Source: ZC4RG30 sp965652645
GTDB lineage: Bacteria; Pseudomonadota; Gammaproteobacteria; Steroidobacterales; Steroidobacteraceae
NCBI GenBank assembly: GCA_965652645.1
Contig: CBFGXE010000078.1
Coordinates: forward strand, 1-5,061
Length of the DNA: 5,061 nucleotides
Direction of reading: 5' to 3'
The translations under genes were made by a program, and so were the position numbers. This document shows, one piece after another, positions 1 through 4,574 of the stretch (position 1 is its first letter; each line of letters opens with the position of its first letter). The notes below the pieces were generated by a model. That model did not search any database. It had not been told where the DNA came from and saw only the letters and a program-made list of their open reading frames with translations.

Positions 1-252
1 GCCCAGCGGCCGGTGCGCGGCCATCGGGTTGCCGCGATAGCTGCCGGCGCGCAGCAGCACCGAGCACCAGAAGCGCACCAGGATGTCCAGGTGCTCGTCC
101 CAGTCGTCCACGGCCGCTTCGAATACGGGCCCGAGCAGCCAGTCACTGCGCGCGTGCGCATAGAAGGCATGGACCAGACGGGTGATCCCGGCCTCGTCGG
201 GCAGGTGGGCGGGCGGCGGCGTGGCCGGCGCGGGCGTCTCCGGTGGAAGCAT
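1..252 (-). CDS. Group III truncated haemoglobin, N-terminal part (runs off the window)
   Basis: The reverse strand reads 84 codons from an ATG at 252 to the window edge without a stop. After a Pro/Ala-rich leader of about 20 residues the sequence matches the group III truncated globin pattern as I recall it: a B-helix segment LVHAFYAHAR (Tyr B10 = Y31), LGPVFEAAVDDW, an E-helix WDEHLDIL (His E7 = H54), FWCSVLL, and GNPMAAH with H80 in the place of the haem-ligating proximal His F8. The G and H helices lie beyond the window. Proteins of this family bind oxygen and nitric oxide in the cytoplasm and are linked to NO or redox stress. High GC at third codon positions supports coding. No Shine-Dalgarno sequence is visible before the ATG, and the upstream ATG at about 281 is out of frame, so 252 is the best start. 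It lies outside the mobile element, on the chromosome side of the tRNA. Confidence 0.85.
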   Translation of the reverse strand, partial: MLPPETPAPATPPPAHLPDEAGITRLVHAFYAHARSDWLLGPVFEAAVDDWDEHLDILVRFWCSVLLRAGSYRGNPMAAHRPLG

Positions 253-258
253 GGCGAC

Positions 259-264
259 AGTATC
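259..264 (-). promoter_or_regulatory. Candidate -10 element for a leaderless globin transcript
   Basis: On the minus strand GATACT matches TATAAT at four of six positions and ends six bases before the globin ATG. Transcription would then start at or within a base of the A of the start codon. This fits the lack of any Shine-Dalgarno sequence. There is no convincing -35 hexamer, which would suit an activator-dependent promoter. Confidence 0.35.
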
Positions 265-287
265 GGCGCCCGCGCCTGCATCGTGCC

Positions 288-301
288 TTGACCGGGGTCA
301 G
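288..301. promoter_or_regulatory. FNR/CRP-shaped dyad TTGAC-N4-GTCAG
   Basis: TTGAC (288-292) and GTCAG (297-301) are nearly perfect inverted half-sites with a 4-base spacer, the 5-4-5 geometry of the CRP/FNR family (FNR consensus TTGAT-N4-ATCAA). The centre at 294.5 lies about 42 bases upstream of the globin ATG, which is the class II activator position if the mRNA is leaderless. A member of the family that senses oxygen or NO would make sense for a globin gene. The regulator is inferred, and the motif could be chance. Confidence 0.35.
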
Positions 302-327
302 GCGCTGCGGCTTCGCGGGCGGCGTGA

Positions 328-333
328 CATAAT
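328..333 (+). promoter_or_regulatory. Candidate -10 box of the tRNA-Lys promoter
   Basis: CATAAT differs from TATAAT at one position and ends 12 bases before the mature tRNA 5' end. It is followed by a GC-rich stretch such as is often found in stable-RNA promoters under stringent control. No clear -35 hexamer is visible at 16-18 bp spacing. Confidence 0.4.
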
Positions 334-345
334 TCGCGGTCTCCC

Positions 346-421
346 GGGCCGTTAGCTCAGTCGGTAGAGCATCGGACTTTTAATCCGCTGGTCGATGGTT
401 CGAATCCATCACGGCCCACCA
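346..421 (+). tRNA. tRNA-Lys, anticodon TTT, with encoded CCA
   Basis: A 76-base cloverleaf can be drawn. The acceptor stem GGGCCGT (346-352) pairs with ACGGCCC (411-417), followed by discriminator A and CCA (419-421). The D arm is GCTC/GAGC, the anticodon loop CTTTTAA has TTT at 379-381, and the T loop is GTTCGAATC. The sequence is very close to the E. coli tRNA-Lys pattern. Every stem pair is canonical except the first anticodon-stem pair, where T27 (372) faces C43 (388). The gene is intact although an integrase gene begins 85 bases downstream, so insertion at its 3' end rebuilt it. No T-run terminator follows, so transcripts may continue towards the integrase gene. Confidence 0.97.
379..421 (+). 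other. Probable attachment site (3' half of tRNA-Lys)
   Basis: Tyrosine recombinases of islands and ICEs commonly use the 3' half of a tRNA gene, from the anticodon or T loop to the CCA end, and sit just inside the element. The position and orientation of the adjacent integrase gene fit this exactly. The matching direct repeat expected at the far element end is not in the window, so the core and its limits are inferred. Confidence 0.5.
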
Positions 422-445
422 GTTCAATCAGTGACTTGCGCGAAG

Positions 446-460
446 TCTCGGGATTCGAGA
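446..460. repeat. Inverted repeat TCTCG-N5-CGAGA before the integrase gene
   Basis: TCTCG (446-450) and CGAGA (456-460) are perfect 5-bp arms around a 5-base spacer, in the 85-bp gap between the tRNA and the integrase ATG. It may be an operator or a protein-binding site of the recombination complex. The arms are short and could be chance. Confidence 0.3.
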
Positions 461-467
461 AACGCCG

Positions 468-486
468 TCGGTACAGTTTCGGTACA
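468..486 (+). repeat. Direct repeat TCGGTACA x2, possible integrase arm-type sites
   Basis: TCGGTACA occurs at 468-475 and again at 479-486. The copies start 11 bases apart, about one helical turn, so bound proteins would lie on the same DNA face. The position between the presumed att core and the integrase start is where arm-type sites or an autoregulatory operator would be expected. The function is inferred from position and spacing only. Confidence 0.4.
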
Positions 487-506
487 CCACCGAGGCGCAG
501 CGACCG

Positions 507-1814
507 ATGGCGACCATCCGCAAGACCCCCTCCGGCACCTGGAAAGCGCTGATCCGCAAGAAGGGTTGGCCGACCAGTGCCAAGACCTTCCGCACCAAGC
601 GTGACGCCGAGGACTGGGCGCGTCGCGCCGAGGACGAAATGGTGCGCGGCGTGTACATCGACCGTTCGCGTTCGGAGCGCATGAGCTTCGCCGATGCGCT
701 CGACCGCTACCTGCGGGAAGTCCTGCCGACCAAGAAGCCGAGCACGCAGAGATCGGAGGCGCCGCGCGCCGAGCGGCTGCGCGAATTCTTCGGCGCGTAC
801 TCGCTGGCGGCGATCACGCCCGACCTGGTGGCGCGCTACCGCGACGAGCGTCTGGCCACGCCCGGCCAGCGCGTGCACCGGCTGGCTGGCGGGGCGACGC
901 CGTTGAGTCCCAACACCGTGCGGCTGGAACTGGCGCTGTTGAGCCATATGTTCAACACCGCCATCCGCGAATGGCGGCTCGGCCTGGTCCACAACCCCGT
1001 GGCCGGTATCCGCAAGCCGCCGCCCGGAGAGGGGCGGTCCCGGCGCCTGCTGGCGGGCGAGGAGGCCCGGCTGCAGGCAGCCGTCAGCGCGCATTCCAAT
1101 CCAATGCTGGGCTGGATCTTCCGCCTCGCGCTGGAAACCGGCATGCGTTCGGGCGAAATCCTCGGCCTGCGGCTGCACCAGGTGGACCTTGCGCGGCGTG
1201 TGGTGCGGCTGTCCGTCACCAAGAACGACAGCGCCCGGACCGTGCCGCTCACGCAGCGCGCAACGCAGGTGTTCCGCGAGGCGCTGGCCAATCCGACGCG
1301 GCCAAAGGACTGCGACCTGGTGTTCTTCGGCGAGCCGGGGAAGGACGGCAAGCGGGGACCCTATGCCTTCACCAAGGTCTGGAACGACACCAAGCTGGCC
1401 TTGGGCTTGGCCGACCTGCGCTTCCACGACCTGCGGCACGAGGCGGTCAGCCGGCTGGTGGAGGCGGGTTTCAGCGACCAGGAGGTGTCGGCGATCAGCG
1501 GCCACAAGTCCATGCAGATGCTCAAGCGTTACACGCACCTACGCGCGGAGGACCTGGTAGGCCGCCTCGACAACGTGCAGCGGAAGCTGCCGGGCGGTGG
1601 TGGCGGCGACCATTTCCTCCAGCTCGGGCCAGAGGTCCACGCTGGCGAAGTCGAAGCTGATCCCGCCGGGGCGCAGCCGGACGTGGGCCCAGAGGGCCGG
1701 CACGTCGAGCAGCAAGCGGTCCGCAGGCGCGTTCGTCCGGTTGCCCGTGGTGAGCTGCGCGGCCAGCGCCGCCCCGGCCTGCAGCCAGGGCACGCCCGGC
1801 GCGGCGGGGCCTGA
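507..1814 (+). CDS. int: Tyrosine recombinase / site-specific integrase of the element
   Basis: This 435-residue frame encodes a phage/ICE-type integrase that would cut and rejoin DNA at att sites. An arm-binding-like N-terminus (about 1-57, starting MATIRKTPSGTW) is followed by a SAM-like core-binding domain (about 60-165) and a catalytic domain (about 175-355). All active-site residues are visible: R214 in ETGMRSGEILGLR, K239 in VTKN, H307 and R310 in HDLRHE, H333 in SGHKS, and nucleophile Y342 in RYTHLRAEDL. The ATG at 507 has a GAGG (492-495) 11 bases upstream, a somewhat long spacing. The typical family domain ends near residue 355. The remaining 80 residues are Gly/Arg/Pro/Ala-rich and are the exact in-register antisense of the neighbouring gene's codons, so they look like read-through past a lost or absent stop. 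The enzyme seems intact and probably integrates into the adjacent tRNA-Lys. Confidence 0.93.
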   Translation: MATIRKTPSGTWKALIRKKGWPTSAKTFRTKRDAEDWARRAEDEMVRGVYIDRSRSERMSFADALDRYLREVLPTKKPSTQRSEAPRAERLREFFGAYSLAAITPDLVARYRDERLATPGQRVHRLAGGATPLSPNTVRLELALLSHMFNTAIREWRLGLVHNPVAGIRKPPPGEGRSRRLLAGEEARLQAAVSAHSNPMLGWIFRLALETGMRSGEILGLRLHQVDLARRVVRLSVTKNDSARTVPLTQRATQVFREALANPTRPKDCDLVFFGEPGKDGKRGPYAFTKVWNDTKLALGLADLRFHDLRHEAVSRLVEAGFSDQEVSAISGHKSMQMLKRYTHLRAEDLVGRLDNVQRKLPGGGGGDHFLQLGPEVHAGEVEADPAGAQPDVGPEGRHVEQQAVRRRVRPVARGELRGQRRPGLQPGHARRGGA

Positions 1815-2417
1815 CCATTCTTCGCCCTGTGAGCTGCGCAACGCGATGCGGTCCTGGTCTACGTCCACGGCAAGCAGCGACTCGGGGCGGATGACTGCCC
1901 CAGCGGGCACGCGCAGGCATTCCAGCAGCGACAACCGTGCTGGCGTGGTGGCTTTGATGGCTTCGCTTCGCCGACGGCCATACATCCTTGCGACGCTTTG
2001 GCTGGTCGCCAGCGCCTTCGCGCGTTCGAACCCCTGCGGCTGGCGCAGCTCGGGATACTTGATCGACAGGGCCCGCAGGAGAGCGTCCCGGCTCGGTGCC
2101 TGGCGGCGCCGTAGCTGCTGCAGCGTCGCGTAATCGTTCTGGCTGCGGTTGCGGCTGACGTGAGCGCCGCAGAATCGCTGACTGGCTCCTTCCACACGGA
2201 TGCGAAGCCCGTCCTGCAGTGGCCAGTGGTGCACACGGGCACGCAGGCCGGCCAGATCGACGCTCAGCACCTGCGCCGCAAAAGCTTCCGTGAATTCTCC
2301 GCAGAGCTTGCAGTACAGGCGATCGAAATCCGGCCCGACATGGCAGCCGGGCGCTACACCTTGTTCGTCCTGGCCGCTTAGCCAGAGGGTCGCGCGGCGA
2401 TAGTGCGGCTTCGACAT
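1539..2417 (-). CDS. Unrecognised protein with CxxC and CxxH pairs, linked to the integrase
   Basis: This 292-residue reading frame has high GC at third positions and ordinary protein composition. I do not recognise the family. YCKLC (C36, C39) and FCGAH (C83, H86) could together form one zinc-binding site, although the 43-residue gap is long. A basic stretch follows (SRNRSQNDYATLQQLRRR, about 88-105), and the C-terminal half (about 160-292) resembles a compact alpha/beta domain. No signal peptide or membrane segment is seen. The ATG at 2417 (MSKPHYRRAT) is preferred over the in-frame ATG at 2552, because the upstream extension would run into the repeat region; an AGG lies about 10 bases before it. 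The gene converges on the integrase and its stop falls six bases beyond the integrase's catalytic Tyr codon. A DNA-binding or recombination-accessory role is possible but unproven. Confidence 0.65.
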   Translation of the reverse strand: MSKPHYRRATLWLSGQDEQGVAPGCHVGPDFDRLYCKLCGEFTEAFAAQVLSVDLAGLRARVHHWPLQDGLRIRVEGASQRFCGAHVSRNRSQNDYATLQQLRRRQAPSRDALLRALSIKYPELRQPQGFERAKALATSQSVARMYGRRRSEAIKATTPARLSLLECLRVPAGAVIRPESLLAVDVDQDRIALRSSQGEEWSGPAAPGVPWLQAGAALAAQLTTGNRTNAPADRLLLDVPALWAHVRLRPGGISFDFASVDLWPELEEMVAATTARQLPLHVVEAAYQVLRA

Positions 2418-2431
2418 GCGTGCAGAACCTG

Positions 2432-2447
2432 ATCGGGATACCCCGAT
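2432..2447. promoter_or_regulatory. Palindrome ATCGGG-N4-CCCGAT upstream of the CxxC/CxxH gene
   Basis: Perfect 6-bp arms with a 4-base spacer lie 14 bases upstream of the minus-strand start codon at 2417. The position suits an operator or a leader hairpin for that gene. The function is inferred from symmetry and position. Confidence 0.35.
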
Positions 2448-2526
2448 GTTGCTGGTGGCCAGTCTCGACAACCGGGACGAGTCTGGCAATCGCATGTACG
2501 CCGCGGCGACTGACCTGCAGTGGCGG

Positions 2527-2574
2527 AAGCTATCAAGCGGGCAAGCTATCAAGCTGGCAAGCGATCAAGCTGCC
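2527..2574 (+). repeat. Three tandem 16-bp repeats (AAGCTATCAAGCKGGC type)
   Basis: The three consecutive 16-bp units are AAGCTATCAAGCGGGC (2527-2542), AAGCTATCAAGCTGGC (2543-2558) and AAGCGATCAAGCTGCC (2559-2574). Neighbouring units differ at one and two positions. Each contains the near-repeat AAGC...TCAAGC. They abut the octamer array directly. Iteron-like protein binding or simple slippage are both possible. Confidence 0.85.
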
Positions 2575-2683
2575 ATGCCTTCATGCCTTCATGCCGTCAT
2601 GCCTTCATGCCGTCGCGCCGTCGCGCCGTCATGCCGCAATGCCGCAATGCCGCAATGCCGCAATGCCGCAATGCCGCAATGCC
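2575..2683 (+). repeat. Octamer tandem array, 13 units plus a partial
   Basis: Thirteen head-to-tail 8-bp units run from 2575 to 2678, and ATGCC (2679-2683) begins a fourteenth. The order is ATGCCTTC, ATGCCTTC, ATGCCGTC, ATGCCTTC, ATGCCGTC, GCGCCGTC twice, then six identical ATGCCGCA. The homogeneous right end next to a varied left end suggests recent expansion of ATGCCGCA by slippage. CAAGCTGGC (2550-2558) before the array and GCCAGCTTG (2681-2689) at its end are perfect 9-bp inverted copies that bracket it. Confidence 0.95.
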
Positions 2684-2728
2684 AGCTTGTTGACTTTTTC
2701 GCATCGCGTCGCCTTAGCCAAGGCCATA

Positions 2729-2765
2729 CGTTGTTGCTCGACGCAAACCAGCGCAGACAACAACG
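2729..2765. repeat. Inverted repeat CGTTGTTG / CAACAACG before the Xis-like gene
   Basis: CGTTGTTG (2729-2736) and CAACAACG (2758-2765) are perfect 8-bp arms separated by 21 bases. The right arm ends eight bases before the ATG at 2774. Possible roles are an operator for the small DNA-binding protein encoded next, or an mRNA hairpin that limits access to a start with no evident Shine-Dalgarno sequence. Confidence 0.5.
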
Positions 2766-2773
2766 CAACCGAT

Positions 2774-2989
2774 ATGAATACAGCCGAACACATGATCGAA
2801 CGCTACGGCGAGCTGATGACGTACGAGCAGCTTGCCGGCGTTCTCAAGCGCAGCGAATCGGGCCTTCGGGTGACGATGGCCAGGCGGACATCCAGTGCCG
2901 CGCAGGTGCTCGACAACGCGCGTATCCGCATCGGGCGACGGGTCTATTTCCGCACCCATCAGATCGCCGAACTGATCGACAACTCCTGA
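2774..2989 (+). CDS. Small Xis/AlpA-like winged-helix DNA-binding protein
   Basis: This 71-residue protein begins MNTAEHMIERYGELMTYEQL. The pattern LMTYEQLAGVLKRSESGLRVTM (about 14-35) looks like a helix-turn-helix of the MerR/excisionase type. ARIRIGRRVYFRTHQIAELID (about 49-69) resembles the wing and following helix of the same fold, with the familiar IGRRVYFR signature. Proteins of this size bind element DNA as recombination directionality factors or regulators. The frame stays open upstream as far as 2420, but that part is translated repeat and is discounted; 2774 is the first ATG after it that begins normal protein. No Shine-Dalgarno sequence is seen. The stop is three bases before the next ATG, which indicates one operon and probable translational coupling with the replication-type gene. 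Excisionase versus repressor cannot be decided here. Confidence 0.75.
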   Translation: MNTAEHMIERYGELMTYEQLAGVLKRSESGLRVTMARRTSSAAQVLDNARIRIGRRVYFRTHQIAELIDNS

Positions 2990-2992
2990 CCA

Positions 2993-3814
2993 ATGGGCGC
3001 GTCCAGACAGGCCAGGAATGGTGGCAGCTGGGAGCGCGGCCACGCGATCCTTCGGCACCGCGTGGAGCGTGACTTCACGATCATTCCGAACGCCGTGATC
3101 CGCGACCAGAGGCTGGGCTTCAAGGAGTTCGGCGTGCTCGCCTTCCTGCTGCATCTGCCGCCCGATTTCCGCGTCACCATCGAGTGGATTTCGCGCCAGA
3201 AGTGCACGGGGAAGTACGCCATTCGGGCAGCGATCCAGAAGCTGCAGTCGCTCGGCTACATGGGCATCGACGCGCACCGGGACGACCGCGGGCGATTCCT
3301 GCACTGGGTCTGGTGGGTCACCGACCGCCCGGACGCCGCGAAGTGTGATGTCCATCCAGTATCCGGTTTTCCACAAGTGGGAAATCCACAAGTGGAAAAC
3401 CGCACGCTACTAAGTACTAACAAGCACCAAGAACTATCTGGAACAACTACTACCGCGCCGCTGGCGTGGCCGCGCGGGCTGCCCGAGGCCGAGCGGGTAG
3501 TAGTCGAGAGCCTTGTGGAAGGACTTGAGCAGGGCGCCGCCCAGGCGGTGCTGGACGAGTTGGCGGGACTGATGGCCGCCAACCGGGTCAAATCGTCGCG
3601 CATCGCGCTCCTGCGGGCGCTGGTGGCGCGTGCGCGGGCCGGGACATTCGTACCCGCACACGGGCCGGCGATGGCCGCCAAACGCGCCCAGGAGGCCGAG
3701 GAGGGGCGGAAGAGGCGGGACGCCAAGGTGCGACGCTCCGCATGCAGTCCCGAGCTGGCCAAGGCGAGGCTGGCCGAGATTGCCGCGGCGCTGCGAAGCC
3801 CTGGATCGCGGTAG
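2993..3814 (+). CDS. Winged-helix replication-initiator-like protein
   Basis: This 273-residue protein has an N-terminal winged-helix domain (about 24-110): VERDFTIIPNAVIRDQRLGFKEFG, then LLHLPPDFRVTIEWISRQ and KYAIRAAIQKLQSLGYM. The pattern is common in phage- and ICE-encoded replication proteins (replisome-organiser or O-protein style). A polar linker follows (about 120-155) with the repeated motif FPQVG/NPQVE, then NRTLLST. An alpha-helical domain (about 158-222, LAWPRGLPEAERVVVESLVEGL) precedes a basic tail (K230-R248). It probably binds an origin and recruits host replication proteins. The ATG at 2993 follows the upstream stop by three bases; the GTG at 3062 is an alternative start just before the conserved region. 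The linker codons contain DNA direct repeats and DnaA-box-like sequence. The family role is inferred from pattern, not from a search. Confidence 0.75.
   Translation: MGASRQARNGGSWERGHAILRHRVERDFTIIPNAVIRDQRLGFKEFGVLAFLLHLPPDFRVTIEWISRQKCTGKYAIRAAIQKLQSLGYMGIDAHRDDRGRFLHWVWWVTDRPDAAKCDVHPVSGFPQVGNPQVENRTLLSTNKHQELSGTTTTAPLAWPRGLPEAERVVVESLVEGLEQGAAQAVLDELAGLMAANRVKSSRIALLRALVARARAGTFVPAHGPAMAAKRAQEAEEGRKRRDAKVRRSACSPELAKARLAEIAAALRSPGSR
3367..3460 (+). repeat. Direct repeats and AT-richer stretch inside the replication gene: possible origin
   Basis: Two 15-bp units, TCCACAAGTGGGAAA (3370-3384) and TCCACAAGTGGAAAA (3385-3399), are identical except for one base, and each holds the palindrome CCAC-AA-GTGG. 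TTTTCCACA (3367-3375) fits the relaxed DnaA box TTWTNCACA. Downstream, TACTAAG (3408-3414) and TACTAAC (3415-3421) repeat within a stretch to about 3453 that is clearly less GC-rich than its surroundings. Repeats plus an AT-richer tract inside an initiator gene recall the lambda origin within gene O. The repeats are certain; the origin function is inferred. Confidence 0.5.
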
Positions 3815-3847
3815 CCGGCGGAAGCGGACGGAAACGGAGAGAAGATG

Positions 3848-4021
3848 ATGGACGGCAAGATAAAAGTGTGTGTGTATGACTCGCGCAAGCCGCTGATGCC
3901 AAAGCAGAAATCCTGCTGCATACCATCGGGGGCGTGTTGCAATCCGACACATGCTCGAATGGGCCTGATCCGGCTGCCAATCGGAGCTTCGCCGGCGACA
4001 GTGGTGGGGGTAGCGCCATGA
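3848..4021 (+). CDS. Small cysteine-rich protein, coupled to the downstream RHH gene
   Basis: A 57-residue frame runs from the ATG at 3848 to a TGA at 4019-4021; an ATG directly before it (3845) would add one Met. GGAGAG (3836-3841) lies six bases before 3848, a good ribosome-binding site. The stop overlaps the start of the next gene as ATGA (4018-4021), the usual sign of translational coupling. After an N-terminal part, DGKIKVCVYDSRKPLMPKQK, comes CCIPSGACC (a CC-x5-CC pattern, residues 23-31 from 3848) followed by a nearby His, which could bind metal or form disulphides. The tail is GLIRLPIGASPATVVGVAP. No signal peptide or membrane helix is evident, so a cytoplasmic zinc-knuckle protein is more likely than a secreted peptide. 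I do not recognise the family. The gene is short and easily missed, but its signals and operon position are good. Confidence 0.6.
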   Translation: MDGKIKVCVYDSRKPLMPKQKSCCIPSGACCNPTHARMGLIRLPIGASPATVVGVAP

Positions 4022-4485
4022 GCGCAGCGGCCGGGGCGGCAAACCTCCACACCCGCATCGACGCGCGACTGTTGGAGGTCGTCCGACGGGAGGCCGAGCA
4101 GCGGAACGTTTCAATACGGGCCGTCGTCGAGTCAGCCGTGAGGGAGCGCTACGACCCGGTGGCGGCGCAGCGGCAGGACGCCGCGCTGCTGGCGGAAGTC
4201 CGGGCACTGCGCCGCGAGGTGGGGCAAGTGAACTTCGCCAACCGCGTGATGGTGGAGCTGACCACGCTCACCACCAGGAACCTGTTCCAGCGGCTCCCGT
4301 CGCCCACCGAGGAGTCGCGCGCAGCCGGCAACGGCTTCTACGACGCGCTGATTGCCAGCGTTGAGAAGGTGCTCCTGCAGGACCGCCCGCTGCTCGACAA
4401 GCTGGCCGCGTCGCTGATCGACAGCGCCGCCGAATTTGACATGGTCGAGGACGCGGACGAGTTGGCTTCCGATCCGAAGGTGTGA
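4018..4485 (+). CDS. Ribbon-helix-helix (CopG/Arc-type) protein with helical C-terminus
   Basis: This 155-residue protein starts at the ATG of an ATGA overlap, with GGGGG (4006-4010) seven bases upstream. Residues 9-45 (NLHTRIDARLLEVVRREAEQ, then SIRAVVESAVRERYD) fit a ribbon-helix-helix DNA-binding fold: a short strand, then two helices. A long helical segment follows (about 46-90, with ALLAEVRALRREVGQ suggesting a coiled coil), a break near PSPTEE, and another helical stretch to about residue 141 before an acidic end (EFDMVEDADELASD). RHH proteins with such helical tails occur in conjugative elements beside transfer genes, as relaxosome or transcription regulators. A DNA-binding role is well supported; which of these it serves is open. 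An upstream ATG at 3934 in the same frame is discounted because the small cysteine-rich gene occupies that stretch in another frame. Confidence 0.8.
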   Translation: MSAAAGAANLHTRIDARLLEVVRREAEQRNVSIRAVVESAVRERYDPVAAQRQDAALLAEVRALRREVGQVNFANRVMVELTTLTTRNLFQRLPSPTEESRAAGNGFYDALIASVEKVLLQDRPLLDKLAASLIDSAAEFDMVEDADELASDPKV

Positions 4486-4532
4486 CCAGGGTTTCGCACC
4501 GTTTGACGGCATGAGAATGGCAGCGCTGGCGG

Positions 4533-4551
4533 TATCCGGGCGGCCGGGATA
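4533..4551. promoter_or_regulatory. Imperfect palindrome TATCC...GGATA in the 4486-4623 gap
   Basis: The 19-base stretch from 4533 reads TATCCGGGCGGCCGGGATA. It is symmetric at 16 of 19 positions, counting the centre. No T-run follows, so it does not look like an intrinsic terminator. An operator for the next transcription unit is the likelier reading. Confidence 0.3.
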
Positions 4552-4574
4552 GGGTCATACAGGTGGCTGCGATT

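Larger units (their letters stand above)
2418..2773. other. Divergent 356-bp non-coding hub of the element
   Basis: No convincing gene lies here. Plus-strand open frames cross it, but they consist mostly of repeat translation. It separates the minus-strand CxxC/CxxH gene from the plus-strand operon, so it must hold promoters for both. In order it holds a palindrome near the minus-strand start, three 16-bp repeats, the octamer array, a TTGACT hexamer at 2690-2695 (a -35-like sequence without a good -10 at normal spacing), and an inverted repeat just before the next start codon. Confidence 0.6.

Noticed and set aside
13..291. Plus-strand frame at the left edge
   Set aside because: It is the shadow of the truncated globin gene, whose minus-strand translation has the family's conserved Tyr and His residues.
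357..1538. Long minus-strand open frame opposite the integrase gene
   Set aside because: It is antisense to the integrase, and its C-terminal GRDGFEPSTSGLKVRC is the well-known spurious translation of a tRNA antisense strand.
2575..2683. CRISPR-like array
   Set aside because: Units are only 8 bp and contiguous, with no spacers and no cas genes nearby.
2416..3072. Plus-strand frame across the repeat region
   Set aside because: Its first third is translated 16-bp and 8-bp repeat (MPQCRNAAMPQCRN type), and the rest overlaps the Xis-like gene in another frame.
3256..4207. Long minus-strand frames opposite the replication and RHH genes
   Set aside because: Arg/Pro/Ser/Ala-rich translations in GC-rich DNA, overlapping well-supported plus-strand genes, with no recognisable domain.
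4533..4551. Intrinsic terminator after the first RHH gene
   Set aside because: The dyad is imperfect and is followed by GGGTCATAC, not a T-run.
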